Numbered from the stretch's first letter, positions 17,182 to 25,749 are shown. The stretch is DNA of 64,000 nucleotides from Bifidobacterium avesanii (GCF_009299475.1 NZ_WBSN01000006.1:78237-142236), one strand, 5' to 3'. Made by a program: numbers and translations. The notes: generated by a model not told the origin, from the letters alone.

Positions 17182-17859
17182 ATGGACGTGGAGCGCGGCG
17201 AGCAGACGAGCAAAAGCGACGTGGCGTACGCCTTCCTGCGCCGGCGCATCGTGTTCTGCGAGGCGCGGCCCGGCGACCTGCTCGACGAAAAAGCCATCGC
17301 CGCGGACTTGGGATGCAGCCGCACGCCGGTGCGCGAGGCCATCGCCAAACTCGCGCAGGAGCAGCTGCTCACCGTCTATCCGCGCCGGGGCATCGTGGTC
17401 TCGCCCATCTCGCTGACCAGCATGCGCGACATGCTCGGCGCAAGGCTCGTCGTCGAACCCGCATGCCTCCATCTGGCGTTCGACCGCCTCGACCGCGCCG
17501 CGCTGCTCACGTTCCGCGACGACATGACCCGGCGCATCGCGGGCGGCGGCGAACGGTCGGACACCATCGAGGACGACTTCGACTTCCGCTTCCACATGTA
17601 CTTCGCCACGGTGGCCGGCAACCGGTACTTCACCGACCTCATGTCCCGGCTCATGGCGCAGAGCCAGCGCATCCGCTTCTTCTCCGCGCTGGCGCCCGAC
17701 CGCATCCTCGCGTCGTACCACGAGCATCTGGCGATCATCGACGCGTGCCTCGGCGGGGACGAACGGGGCGCGGTCGAGGCGGTGAAGCGGCATCTCGAGG
17801 CCACGCGCGACGGGTACCTCGCCATCGCCCGCGAACGGCGGGAGTACTTCGCCGAGTAG
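17182..17859 (+). CDS. GntR-family regulator, FadR subfamily
   Basis: 225-residue DNA-binding regulator if started at ATG 17182 (GAAAGG upstream); ATGs at 17098 and 17110 are alternatives that add an Arg-rich leader. The winged helix covers about residues 10-75, with PGDLLDEKAIAADLGCSRTPVREAIAKL as the recognition region. The all-helical FCD ligand domain follows, with DFDFRFHMYFATVAGN and a late SYHEHLAIIDA, whose Asp/His residues bind metal and acid ligands in this family. FadR-type regulators often sense sugar acids. Two perfect TGATATATCA palindromes stand upstream of the next gene (Ldh2 type) and are good candidate operators for it. Confidence 0.85.
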   Translation: MDVERGEQTSKSDVAYAFLRRRIVFCEARPGDLLDEKAIAADLGCSRTPVREAIAKLAQEQLLTVYPRRGIVVSPISLTSMRDMLGARLVVEPACLHLAFDRLDRAALLTFRDDMTRRIAGGGERSDTIEDDFDFRFHMYFATVAGNRYFTDLMSRLMAQSQRIRFFSALAPDRILASYHEHLAIIDACLGGDERGAVEAVKRHLEATRDGYLAIARERREYFAE

Positions 17860-18183
17860 GGGAGCGCCGGGCTTCGGGCGTTGTCCCGACCACGGAAGAC
17901 GTGTATTTTCCGCGGAATCGGCGGCATGCCGGTGGCGGCGGATGGAAAGCGCCCCTTCCGTGGTCTGCTGCGGACCGGTTCGCTCACCCCCCTGCCCGGT
18001 CTCCGCCCGGTTCCCGCCCGGTCAAAGATGTGTGGCATTTCCTCCGTGGCCGCCATGACCCGGTTCCTTCCCTCGTCAACGAGCCGAATGGCAACGGAAA
18101 GCCGATATTTTCGCGGGAACGGCGCCATAGTCATGCCCGATGCGGAAAATCGGTCTTCCGTTGTCGGACGGTCGTTCCTGCTT
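17860..18183. other. Gene-poor region with two long hairpins
   Basis: No credible coding sequence. GACCACGGAAG (17888-17898) pairs with CTTCCGTGGTC (17955-17965). A larger imperfect stem joins 18091-18113 to 18142-18164 (arms GCAACGGAAAGCCGAT and ATCGGTCTTCCGTTGT). Both hairpins share an ATTTTC(C/G)GCGG segment and a CGGCATGCC- or CATGCC-like centre. Confidence 0.7.
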
Positions 18184-18260
18184 GGCAACGGAAGGCTGAA
18201 TTTTCTTCGGAGACGGCGGTATGGCAATGTCGGCCGCGGAATAATCGGTCTTCCGTTGTC
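18184..18260. repeat. Long hairpin repeat, CAACGGAAG family
   Basis: CAACGGAAG (18186-18194) pairs with CTTCCGTTG (18250-18258). The arms and the internal ATTTTC and CGGCGG features match the hairpin at 18091-18164 and the one at 30096-30171. Confidence 0.7.
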
Positions 18261-18309
18261 GGAGACCGTTGGCTGGAATTCGGCAATGGGGATTCGCCGG
18301 TGGCCTCCG

Positions 18310-18399
18310 CTGGAGATCGCCGTCCGGAGAGTTGCCGTCTGGAAGTTCGCCGGATTGAGGCTCGCCGAATGGAAGTTCGTCGGATGGAGGTTGCGATCC
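18310..18399. repeat. 15-nt tandem repeat, six degenerate copies
   Basis: Six consecutive 15-mers around the consensus TGGAAGTTCGCCGGA. Read on the minus strand in one frame they encode a run resembling pentapeptide repeats (NFHSA, SLNPA, NFQTA, TLRTA). There is no start, stop or ribosome binding site context for a gene, so this is either a decayed remnant or simple repeat DNA. Confidence 0.6.
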
Positions 18400-18529
18400 T
18401 GTCCCTGTTTCCACGCCTGTCTGATCTTCGGCGTGCTCAACCCGTCACGGCCGCCGTGATCTCTCTCGGACGTGCTCGCCCGCACCTTTATCATTTCTAT
18501 TTCTCGGCGATTTTGCGGCGAGCTGCTTC

Positions 18530-18544
18530 TGCAACGCGTGGCAA
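18530..18544. promoter_or_regulatory. Candidate LacI-type operator upstream of the Ldh2 gene
   Basis: TGCAACGCGTGGCAA is nearly palindromic around a central CG. Closely similar 15-mers occur at 27009, 28642, 33127 and 34623, each upstream of a pectin-related gene. Confidence 0.5.
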
Positions 18545-18579
18545 CCACGTATCATGTGCCGTCCACCTGTCGTACCATC

Positions 18580-18601
18580 TGATATATCAACTGATATATC
18601 A
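18580..18601. promoter_or_regulatory. Twin TGATATATCA palindromes, candidate GntR operator
   Basis: Two perfect 10-bp palindromes TGATATATCA (18580-18589 and 18592-18601), 12 bp start to start. AT-rich palindromes of this kind are typical FadR/GntR-type operators. They are about 70 nt upstream of the dehydrogenase start. Confidence 0.6.
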
Positions 18602-18671
18602 GAGATGGCGAGCCGGGATGATCGGTGAAAACCAAGCCGTTCCGCCGTCTCGAAGGTCACGGGAGGCAATG

Positions 18672-19862
18672 ATGAATCAGAGCGGCACGGAGGTTTTGGA
18701 ACGCGAGGCCGAAGCGGGGGAGACGGTCGGGGCATCGTCCGCGCTCGACCCGTTCGCCATGGAGGCCGCGGAATCCGCGGAGGCCCGTCGCCGCTACGAC
18801 CCGGCCAAGCTGCGCGAGCTCGTCGCGGACATCATGGTCGCGTGGGGCTACACGCGCGCGGAGGGCTACACGGTGGCCGACGTGCTCGGGTTCGCCGACC
18901 TCCACGGCATCGACTCCCATGGCCTGCAGCGCTTCCAGCTGTACGCCTCGCAGATGGGCAACAAGATCGACCCGCACGGCAAGGCCGAAATCCTGCTCGA
19001 CACGCCCGTCTCCCGCATCATCGACGGGCACCGGCGCATGGGACAGCTCAACGGCGTCGACGCCATGAACGCCTGCATCGAGAAGGCCAGGACCACCGGC
19101 ATCGGCATCGCGTCGGTCCGCCGGTCCTGCCATTACGGCGCCGCCGGCTACTACGCCAGCATGGCCGCCAAGCAGGGGCTGATCGGCATCTCCATGACCA
19201 ACACCGAGCCGATCGTGCTGCCCCTGTACGCCCGCCAGATCTTCCTCGGCACCAACCCGATCGCCGTGGCCATCCCCGCCGACCCGCATCCGTTCTTCTT
19301 CGACGCCTCCACCTCCGTGGTCGCCTACGGCAAGGTCGAGCTGTACGCCAAGCAGGGCAAGGAGCTGCCCGGCACGTGGGTGGTCGACCCGGAGAACCGT
19401 CCGCTGACGGATTCCGCCGACGCGCTCGCCCGCCTGCTGCGCTACAACAACGAGGCCGGCATCGTGCCGGTGGGCGGCAACACCGAATACACGGGCGGCC
19501 ACAAGGGCTACGGCTTCTCCATGCTCGTCGAGTTCTTCACCGCCATCGTCTCCGGCGGCGCGACCACCGACCGCACCGCGCAGGGCGACCCGGTCAACGG
19601 CATCTGCCACGCCTTCATGGCGATCGACCCGAAGATCTACGGCGACCCGGAGGCCGTCAAAGCCCGCTTCTCCGAGTATCTCGACGAGGTGCGCGCCCTG
19701 CCGGCCGTGCCGGGACGCAAGGTGCTGGTGCACGGCGACAAGGAGGCCGCGGCGCTGTCCGACCGCGAGGCCAGCGGCGTGCCGCTGTATCACAAGACGG
19801 TCTCCGAGCTCCGCGCCATCGCAGACGGGCTCGGCGTGGACTGGCGCGGCGCGCTGGACTGA
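18672..19862 (+). CDS. Ldh2/YlbC-type malate/lactate/ureidoglycolate dehydrogenase family protein
   Basis: 396-residue NAD(P)H-dependent oxidoreductase of the Ldh2 family, which reduces 2-oxo acids such as 2,3-diketogulonate, ureidoglycolate precursors or oxo-sugar acids. Characteristic segments are DLHGIDSHGLQRF (catalytic His), RRSCHYGAAGYYASMAA, TNTEPIVLPLYAR, LGTNPIAVAIPA and HKGYGFSMLVEFFTAIVSG. The N-terminal 35 residues are an extra acidic extension. GGGAGG precedes two successive ATGs; the second (18672) has the better spacing. Candidate GntR and LacI operators lie upstream, linking it to the uronate genes. The substrate is probably a sugar-derived 2-oxo acid; this is inferred from context. 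Confidence 0.83.
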   Translation: MNQSGTEVLEREAEAGETVGASSALDPFAMEAAESAEARRRYDPAKLRELVADIMVAWGYTRAEGYTVADVLGFADLHGIDSHGLQRFQLYASQMGNKIDPHGKAEILLDTPVSRIIDGHRRMGQLNGVDAMNACIEKARTTGIGIASVRRSCHYGAAGYYASMAAKQGLIGISMTNTEPIVLPLYARQIFLGTNPIAVAIPADPHPFFFDASTSVVAYGKVELYAKQGKELPGTWVVDPENRPLTDSADALARLLRYNNEAGIVPVGGNTEYTGGHKGYGFSMLVEFFTAIVSGGATTDRTAQGDPVNGICHAFMAIDPKIYGDPEAVKARFSEYLDEVRALPAVPGRKVLVHGDKEAAALSDREASGVPLYHKTVSELRAIADGLGVDWRGALD

Positions 19863-19924
19863 ATTTCCGGTCCGCTGATTGGGTGCGTCTGCATCCTGTG
19901 CGCCGGAAATCGAACAACAACGCA

Positions 19925-19968
19925 CGTGGCGTCCGCTGGAAACCATTGGAATTCCAGCGGACGCCACG
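19925..19968. terminator. Bidirectional terminator-like hairpin
   Basis: CGTGGCGTCCGCTGGAA (19925-19941) pairs perfectly with 19952-19968, loop ACCATTGG-like, between convergent genes. No T tract follows. Confidence 0.6.
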
Positions 19969-19985
19969 CGCGTATGAATATTGGT

Positions 19986-20027
19986 TCCGGTTCACGGAAT
20001 GAAGGCGCGTTCAATCAGTGAACCGGA
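19986..20027. repeat. Small inverted repeat TCCGGTTCAC/GTGAACCGGA
   Basis: A 10-bp perfect pair (19986-19995, 20018-20027) just beyond the stop of the minus-strand GH105. GGTTCACGGAATGA within it recurs at about 21376-21389, upstream of the same gene. Confidence 0.55.
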
Positions 20028-20047
20028 GCGGCGCGCGTCGAGTCGGC

Positions 20048-21169
20048 TTAGAGCCGGTCCCAGACCTTCTGGACCTCGCTGGTCATGATGAGGAACGAGC
20101 CCACGCCGTGCAGGTCGTTGGCGCTCGTGGGCCGCGCGCAGTAGAAGTCGTAGTCGCCCACGCCGGTGCCGACGCACACGCCGTCCACGATCAGGTCCTC
20201 CGCGCCGTCCGGGCGGGTCTCGTGCCCGAGGTTGGCGATCACGGCCTCGTAGCCGCGCCCGGCCGCCGCGAGGGCGGACTCGTCCATGACGCCCGCGCGC
20301 ACGGCCTTGCACAGGGCGGCGGTGAACAGGCACGAGCACGACGTCTCCGGCCAGTTGCCCGCGTCCCCCGGACGGTCCACGACCTGCCACCAGCGGCCGT
20401 CCGGGCCCTGGTATTTGAGCACGGCCGTCAGCAGGTCGCGCACCATGGCCTCCAGGGCGGGCCGGTCGGGGTGTCCGGCGGGGATGAAGTCGAGGTCGTC
20501 GAGCACGGCCACGGGCACCCATCCGATGGAGCGTCCCCAGTGCTCGGGGGCGAGGCCGGTCTCGGGGTCGGCCCATGCGGCCTTGCGGGACCAGTCCCAG
20601 GCGTGGCGGTACAGGCCGTTGGCCGTTTCGGTGTGCTCGCGCATGAGCAGGGCCTGCCGGGCGACGAGGTCGAAGTATTCGGGGTGGCCGAATTCGGCGC
20701 CGTACTGGGCGATCACGGGCCCGCCCATGTACAGGCCGTCCAGCCACATCTGATGCGCGAAGGAGTTGGCCTTGTGCCAGAAGCCGCCATCGGGGTTGCG
20801 CGGGTAGTCTCGGATGGTGTGGGCGATCCAGTCGATGGCCGCGCGGTAGCGCTCGTCGCGGGTGCGCTCGTAGAGCGGGTAGAGCAGGATGCCTGGCTGC
20901 AGATCGTCGAGCTGGCTCGGGTCGGCGCTCGGGATGGAGCCGTCCGGGGCGACGACGCAGTTGACCCAGTTGCGCACGTAGTCGAAGTAGCGTTCGTCGC
21001 CGGTGGCGAGGTAGGTCTGGTAGACGCCGGACAGGAAGACGCCCTGATGGTAGTGGAAGTGGTTGCGCGGCGGCAGATCGGCTGCGGCGAACTTGCGCAT
21101 CATCGTCTCGACGGATGCGACGGCGTAGTCGACGGGTCGTTTCGCGGTGTGGTCTGCATTGGCGGTCAT
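20048..21169 (-). CDS. Glycoside hydrolase family 105 protein, second copy
   Basis: 373 residues, cytoplasmic, in the YesR/YteR group. Notable segments are HYHQGVFLSGVYQTY near residue 40, the catalytic-region HQMWLDGLYMGGPVIAQYG (Asp in WLDGL), the EHWGRSIGWVPVAVLDDL signature and the PETSCSCLFTAALCKAVRAG stretch. It is more canonical than the copy at 7027 and diverged from it, so the two probably prefer different aglycones (galacturonyl versus rhamnogalacturonyl). The start has AAGGAG upstream. It is divergent from an acetylesterase-GH28 pair, and the shared intergenic region carries the second candidate AraC site. Confidence 0.9.
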   Translation of the reverse strand: MTANADHTAKRPVDYAVASVETMMRKFAAADLPPRNHFHYHQGVFLSGVYQTYLATGDERYFDYVRNWVNCVVAPDGSIPSADPSQLDDLQPGILLYPLYERTRDERYRAAIDWIAHTIRDYPRNPDGGFWHKANSFAHQMWLDGLYMGGPVIAQYGAEFGHPEYFDLVARQALLMREHTETANGLYRHAWDWSRKAAWADPETGLAPEHWGRSIGWVPVAVLDDLDFIPAGHPDRPALEAMVRDLLTAVLKYQGPDGRWWQVVDRPGDAGNWPETSCSCLFTAALCKAVRAGVMDESALAAAGRGYEAVIANLGHETRPDGAEDLIVDGVCVGTGVGDYDFYCARPTSANDLHGVGSFLIMTSEVQKVWDRL

Positions 21170-21653
21170 GATTAGTGCTCCTTGGTTGGATCCGGGTCTC
21201 TCGACGCTGAGTGGTCCTTGTATCGGATGGAAAAAATGATAGGGGAGGCCGCCGCCGGCTCACGGAACCGGTGGGCTGCCGTTGCGTGCGCCGGCGGCGG
21301 CCGTGGGCTCGGTTGCCGCATACGCTAAAAACGTTGTGATTTCGCCGATTCGCCAATGGCTTTCACAGTGTGCGGCGGTTCACGGAATGAGCCGGTCGCC
21401 GTTGCGTGAGTCGGATGCTCGCACGTTCGTGTCGCGGAGGCGCAATAATGGATAGTTATTGAGCTAGAACTGACTGTTTGAGAGTAACTGTGCATGGGTG
21501 AGAGCGGATGCGTGCGTCCTGCTGTCGGCCCGGCCGCAAGAACGGATAGCAATTTCCCAACAATGGCGCATCGTTGTGCGGAAAACCCGTGGGGCATGGC
21601 CGTCGGCGCGGGTACATTGGCTCATAGTGCATCATCTTCGAGGGAGAATACCG
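21170..21653. other. Divergent regulatory region between GH105 and acetylesterase
   Basis: No gene. It holds two related segments, about 21258-21290 and 21376-21411, both with a CTCACGGAA/TTCACGGAA start and GCCGTTGCGTG further on. It also holds the 37-nt candidate AraC site at 21447. CATAGT at 21624-21629 is a weak -10 candidate for the acetylesterase. Confidence 0.55.
21447..21483. promoter_or_regulatory. Candidate AraC-regulator binding site 2
   Basis: It starts AATGGATAGT and matches the site at 6897-6933 at 26 of 37 positions. It lies between the second GH105 and the acetylesterase. Confidence 0.5.
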
Positions 21654-23375
21654 ATGGCCACTTATGACGTCAGCGAAGCGTACGACCCGAAGCGGGGGTA
21701 TGGGCTCATCACGTACGAACTCATCACGCGGGCCGCCCACGGCGACGGTCCGCTTCCGCCGAGCGCGGAACTCAACGCGGGATTCGCCCCGCAGCCGTGG
21801 TACCGGCCCGGCGGCGCGTTCCGCAGCGGCCAGACCTCGGGATTCACGCCGACCTGCCTGCGCGTGGACGTGCCTGGGCACGGCAACTACCGCGTCGAGC
21901 TCACCGTCGCGCAGGACGGCCCGGACACCCGCTACGGCGACGTGTCCGACACGGGGCTGGGGGAGCGCGACGTGCTGGTCTTCGCCGGCGACCGGCAGCT
22001 CGTCTTCCGAGGGACCATGCCGGAGGACGGCGGGCCGCTGACCGTGCGCGCCACGGTGAACGTCTCCGACTTCGTGCCCCGCGGCTTCGAGGAACACGGG
22101 CCGCAGCGGGTGGACTGCGTGGCGCTCGCCGTGGTGGGGGCGCACGCGAGGCCGGTCGACGTTACTGTGGAGCCGGCTGACGAGCCGGTCGGCGAACCCG
22201 GCCGCGTGCCCACGGTGTGGATCGCCGGCGACTCGACCGTCACCGACGGCGAGGCCCAATACCCCTACGCCCCCTCGGACCCCTACTGCGGCTGGGGCGC
22301 GGCGCTTCCCTCATGGCTCGACGGCGGCGTGGCCGTCTCCAACCACGCGCGCTCCGGGCTGACCACGCTCACCTTCCGCTCCGAGCGCCACTTCGAGCCG
22401 ATCCGGACCGACTGGCGGCCCGGCGACTACTTCCTCATCCAGTTCGGCCACAACGACCAGAAGCTGCCCGAACTCGACGCGCGCGGCGGATACCGGCGCG
22501 AACTGGAACGGTACGTCGCCGAGGCGCGCGGGGCCGGCGTCGCCCCGATCCTCGTCACCTCGCTGGCGCGCAACACATGGAACCCCGACGGCTCCTATCA
22601 GGACCTGCTCCACGACTGGGCCGAAGCCGTGATCGAGCTCGGGCGCGACCTGCGGGTGCCGGTGCTCGACCTGCACGCGCTGAGCATGGCGCTCGTCACA
22701 AGGCTCGGCGACGAGGGCGCCCGTCCCATGTACCACGCCGGCGACCGCACCCACATGCACGACGTGGGCGCCTACCGCATGGCCGGCTTCGTGGCCGGCG
22801 AAATGCGCCGCGTGCTCGCCGACTGGCCCGAGGACGCCCCGGACGCCGCCGCATACCGCGCGCTCGCCGCCCATGTGACCGACGGCTTCGGCGACTGGCC
22901 GCTGCCGCCTCGCGCCTACGACGTCGATCGCCCGCAGCTCGTGGTGGACCAGTACCTCAACCCGCTGTATCTGAAGTACACCGCCGAGCCGTACAACACC
23001 GGCGACATCTCGCCGTTCCGCAAGGCCATGCTGCTCACGCCGGTCGGCGGCGGGGAGGACGACGGGGGCAACGGGGACGCCGCGAAGGAAACCCCGGTCG
23101 CGCCGCGCCCGTTGGACGTGTGGCTGTACGTCGGCCCGGCCATCGACCCCGAGCCCGTCGTCGCCGCGCATCCGAAGATGGCCGGGGCCCTCGCCGCCGG
23201 TCATGCCGTGGCGTTGGTCGCGTATCTGCCCGAGGAGGTCGCGCAGGACCCATCCTCCCCGACGATCCCGCCGGCCGCCGTCGCCTATCTCAAGGCCAAC
23301 GCGGGGCGGTACGGGATCGACCCCGAGCCGGTCTCCGTCACGCTGTCGCCCCACGCCGCACCGAACGCCGCATGA
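21654..23375 (+). CDS. SGNH-hydrolase, probable rhamnogalacturonan acetylesterase (CE12-like)
   Basis: 573 residues without an obvious signal peptide. An N-terminal beta-rich domain (about 1-185) precedes the esterase domain: block I WIAGDSTVTDG (Ser nucleophile), the GWGAALPSWL segment, block III QFGHNDQK, and block V GDRTHMHDVGAYRMAG supplying Asp and His. These are hallmarks of rhamnogalacturonan acetylesterases, which remove O-acetyl groups from galacturonic acid of RG-I. The C-terminal 150 residues are of unknown function. AGGGAGAA precedes the ATG. A GH28 gene follows 59 nt downstream, probably in the same transcript, so the pair would act on acetylated oligosaccharides after import. 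Confidence 0.87.
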   Translation: MATYDVSEAYDPKRGYGLITYELITRAAHGDGPLPPSAELNAGFAPQPWYRPGGAFRSGQTSGFTPTCLRVDVPGHGNYRVELTVAQDGPDTRYGDVSDTGLGERDVLVFAGDRQLVFRGTMPEDGGPLTVRATVNVSDFVPRGFEEHGPQRVDCVALAVVGAHARPVDVTVEPADEPVGEPGRVPTVWIAGDSTVTDGEAQYPYAPSDPYCGWGAALPSWLDGGVAVSNHARSGLTTLTFRSERHFEPIRTDWRPGDYFLIQFGHNDQKLPELDARGGYRRELERYVAEARGAGVAPILVTSLARNTWNPDGSYQDLLHDWAEAVIELGRDLRVPVLDLHALSMALVTRLGDEGARPMYHAGDRTHMHDVGAYRMAGFVAGEMRRVLADWPEDAPDAAAYRALAAHVTDGFGDWPLPPRAYDVDRPQLVVDQYLNPLYLKYTAEPYNTGDISPFRKAMLLTPVGGGEDDGGNGDAAKETPVAPRPLDVWLYVGPAIDPEPVVAAHPKMAGALAAGHAVALVAYLPEEVAQDPSSPTIPPAAVAYLKANAGRYGIDPEPVSVTLSPHAAPNAA

Positions 23376-23434
23376 GCCTTCAACCCCGACAACCATCCCG
23401 ACAACCATCCCATCAACCCCGAAAGGACCCCTCA

Positions 23435-24778
23435 GTGGATTACGTCATCACCGACTTCGGCGCAGTTGCCGACGGCGTCACCAACAACCGCGAGGCCATC
23501 CAGACCGCCGTGGACAAGGCCCACGAGGCCGGCGGCGGCCGCGTCGTCGTGCCCACGGGCCGCTTCCTGTCCGGCGCGATCGTGCTCAAAAGCCACGTGA
23601 CGCTGCATCTCGCGACCGGCGCGTGGCTCATCAGCAGCCTCAAGTCGGAGGACGGCATCGACTTCGCCGCCGAATTCGACGACGACACGGAGAACGCCGG
23701 CTGGGAGGGCGGCTGCTTCCTGTTCGCCCGCCACGCCGAGGACATCGCCATCGAGGGCCACGGCACCATCTACGGCCAGGGCGACAAGGTGTTCTACGAC
23801 GACGACTCCGACAACGGCTTCCACGAGAGCCCGCTCGCCGTCAAGGGCGCGCTGTGGGGCCGGCCGCGCACCACGTACTTCGAGGACGTGACGGACCTGA
23901 CGGTCTCCGGCATCACGTTCCGCGACGCCGCGTTCTGGACCCTGCACATGGCCGGCTGCAACCGCGTGCGCGTGGACGGCATCCGCATCCTCAACGACCA
24001 GCGCGCCCCCAACAACGACGGCATCGACCCGGACACCTGCAAGGACGTGGTGATCACCAACTGCATCGTGTCCACCGGCGACGACGCGATCGTGGTCAAG
24101 AACACCCCGCCGATGGCCGCGCGCTACGGGGCGTGCGAGAACGTGGTCATCTCCAACTGCGTGCTCGCCTCGCGCGACTCGGCCCTGAAGATCGGCACCG
24201 AGACCGGCGGCGCGATCCGCAACGTGATCCTTTCGGACTGCGTGTTCCGCGACTGCTCGCGCGGCGTGGGCATCTGGGTGCGCGACGGCGCCACGATCGA
24301 GGACATCCACGTCCACCACGTCTCCGGCGCGACCCGACAGTACGCCGACGCGTACCACGACGGGCGCCGCGGCGGCTGGTGGGGCAAGGGCGAGCCAATC
24401 TTCCTGTCTGCCACGCCCCGCGCCAGGCCGACCGTGCCGCATCCGGGCGTGATCCGCAACGTGACGTTCGACCACATCTCGATGACCAGCGAGTCGTGCG
24501 TGTTCATCGCCGGCGAGGACGAGTCGCCGATCGAGAACGTGCGGATCACGGAGCTCGACCTGACGATGCGCAGGCAGGGCACGCAGCCGGCCAAGTGGTT
24601 CGACGAGCAGCCCAGCGCCCGGGGTCTGTACGAGCACGAGATTCCCGCGGTCTACGTGCGCGCCGGAAGGGACGTGGAGGTGAGCGGCACGCTGCGCCGC
24701 GAGGACGGGTACGCCGGCAGGCCGCTCGCCCTGACGGAGCGGAGCGAGCGCGTGCGCGTCGACCTGCGCGAACGCTGA
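23435..24778 (+). CDS. Glycoside hydrolase family 28 (polygalacturonase-like), first copy
   Basis: 447-residue right-handed beta-helix protein of the pectin-degrading GH28 family. TDFGAVADGVTNN is the usual N-terminal pectinase motif. The catalytic acids appear in NNDGIDPDTC and STGDDAIVVK, and later RDSALKIGTETGG replaces the classical GHG. The start is a GTG with GAAAGGA seven nt upstream; an ATG at 23372 overlapping the previous stop has a low-complexity leader and no ribosome binding site. There is no signal peptide, so it should act inside the cell on imported oligosaccharides. Partners are the upstream acetylesterase and the divergent GH105. Confidence 0.88.
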   Translation: MDYVITDFGAVADGVTNNREAIQTAVDKAHEAGGGRVVVPTGRFLSGAIVLKSHVTLHLATGAWLISSLKSEDGIDFAAEFDDDTENAGWEGGCFLFARHAEDIAIEGHGTIYGQGDKVFYDDDSDNGFHESPLAVKGALWGRPRTTYFEDVTDLTVSGITFRDAAFWTLHMAGCNRVRVDGIRILNDQRAPNNDGIDPDTCKDVVITNCIVSTGDDAIVVKNTPPMAARYGACENVVISNCVLASRDSALKIGTETGGAIRNVILSDCVFRDCSRGVGIWVRDGATIEDIHVHHVSGATRQYADAYHDGRRGGWWGKGEPIFLSATPRARPTVPHPGVIRNVTFDHISMTSESCVFIAGEDESPIENVRITELDLTMRRQGTQPAKWFDEQPSARGLYEHEIPAVYVRAGRDVEVSGTLRREDGYAGRPLALTERSERVRVDLRER

Positions 24779-24808
24779 TTCGACACGCCGAAGGCCTACA
24801 ATTGTGGC

Positions 24809-25048
24809 ATGACCATACGTCGCTTCACCGCCTCGGAGCGCGCCCAGCTGGAGCTGCTCGACGCGGTGGAGCGTGTGACCCCGGGCGGGATGATCCGGTA
24901 TTCGCCGGATTTTCGGGAGCGGGCTCTGCGCGAGTACGGGGCCGGCAAAAGCCCAATGCGCATCTTCGCGGACGCGGGCTTTCCCGTCGAAACCCTTGGA
25001 AACAAGCGGATTGAGCGGGCCTTCGCCCACTGGCGGAAGGGCCTGTGA
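24809..25048 (+). CDS. Small helix-turn-helix protein
   Basis: 79 residues with RYSPDFRERALREYGAGKSP followed by MRIFADAGFPVETLGNKRIERAFAHWRK, a pattern like the homeodomain-type HTH of transposase OrfA proteins and of small actinobacterial HTH proteins. It stands alone, with no second transposase frame and no terminal repeats nearby, so I do not call it an insertion sequence. It lies between the GH28 gene and a tRNA cluster, a common site for mobile-element remnants. Function unknown. Confidence 0.6.
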   Translation: MTIRRFTASERAQLELLDAVERVTPGGMIRYSPDFRERALREYGAGKSPMRIFADAGFPVETLGNKRIERAFAHWRKGL

Positions 25049-25079
25049 GGGGCCTGCGGCGCTTCGGCGTGTCGCGGAT

Positions 25080-25107
25080 TTGCGTTATTCGCCGCCCTGT
25101 GTAATGA
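25080..25107 (+). promoter_or_regulatory. Probable promoter of the tRNA cluster
   Basis: TTGCGT (25080-25085) and TAATGA (25102-25107), spacer 16 nt, about 40 nt upstream of tRNA-Tyr. The same -35 hexamer appears in the candidate rRNA promoter at 63666. Confidence 0.45.
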
Positions 25108-25148
25108 TAGTCCAGTTGCCGCTCAAGGCCTTGGTCAAGTGCGGCAAT

Positions 25149-25230
25149 GGCGGATTTCCCAAGCGGTCAAAGGGAGCTGACTGTAAATCAGCCGCTTCGT
25201 GCTTCAGTGGTTCGAATCCACTATCCGCCA
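25149..25230 (+). tRNA. tRNA-Tyr (GTA)
   Basis: Acceptor arms GGCGGAT/ATCCGCC, long variable arm as in bacterial tRNA-Tyr, anticodon GTA at 25183-25185 in the loop CTGTAAA, and T-loop TTCGAAT. First of three closely spaced tRNAs. Confidence 0.95.
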
Positions 25231-25231
25231 C

Positions 25232-25303
<72 letters not shown>

Positions 25304-25309
25304 CTCCAT

Positions 25310-25383
25310 GGCGGGGTAGCTCAGCTGGCTAGAGCGTGCGACTCATAATCGCAAGGTCAAGAGTTCGAGTCTCTTCCTCGCTA
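25310..25383 (+). tRNA. tRNA-Met (CAT), elongator type
   Basis: Acceptor arms GGCGGGG/CCTCGCT with G-U pairs, anticodon CAT at 25344-25346 in CTCATAA, and T-loop TTCGAGT. The first pair is G-T, unlike the unpaired end of an initiator tRNA. Confidence 0.92.
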
Positions 25384-25431
25384 CAAAGGCCGACGGCAGT
25401 CGGTGAACAACGAACACAGAGGTGACTAGAT

Positions 25432-25602
25432 ATGGCAAGCAAGAGCGCCGACATCCGTCCGGGCATCACGCTGGCATGCACTGAGTGCAAGGAGCGTAAC
25501 TACATCACGACGAAGAATCGTCGTAACACCCCGGATCGTCTTGAGCTCAAGAAGTTCTGCCCGCGCTGCGGCAAGCAGACCGTGCACCGCGAGACCCGCT
25601 GA
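25432..25602 (+). CDS. rpmG: 50S ribosomal protein L33 (bL33)
   Basis: 56 residues: [20 protein letters not shown] and so on. Two CxxC pairs, CTEC and CPRC, mark the zinc-binding form of L33, a component of the large subunit near the E site. It lies directly downstream of a tRNA-Met gene and upstream of murB, the order commonly seen in bifidobacteria. A GAGGTGA ribosome binding site precedes the ATG. Confidence 0.96.
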   Translation: MASKSADIRPGITLACTECKERNYITTKNRRNTPDRLELKKFCPRCGKQTVHRETR

Positions 25603-25629
25603 GCCATATCGCACATTTGCGTACTTTGC

Positions 25630-25661
25630 AAAAGACCCGACTCCAACCGGTCGGGTCTTTT
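25630..25661 (+). terminator. Terminator after rpmG
   Basis: AAAAGACCCGA (25630-25640) pairs with TCGGGTCTTTT (25651-25661), loop CTCCAACCGG, T tract at the 3' side. Confidence 0.9.
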
Positions 25662-25749
25662 CGTATTCCCGGGCGATTTTGGTCGGTCATTCCCCGGCCA
25701 GCAGCTGCCGGGAGTGGCGCACATCGTGCGCGGGCGTTAGGGTGAGGGC

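Noticed and set aside
17881..18459. 192-codon plus-strand open frame
   Set aside because: It spans hairpin and tandem repeats, has no convincing domain, and its composition is unlike the neighbours.
24809..25048. Insertion sequence based on the small HTH protein
   Set aside because: No second transposase frame, terminal inverted repeats or target duplication found.
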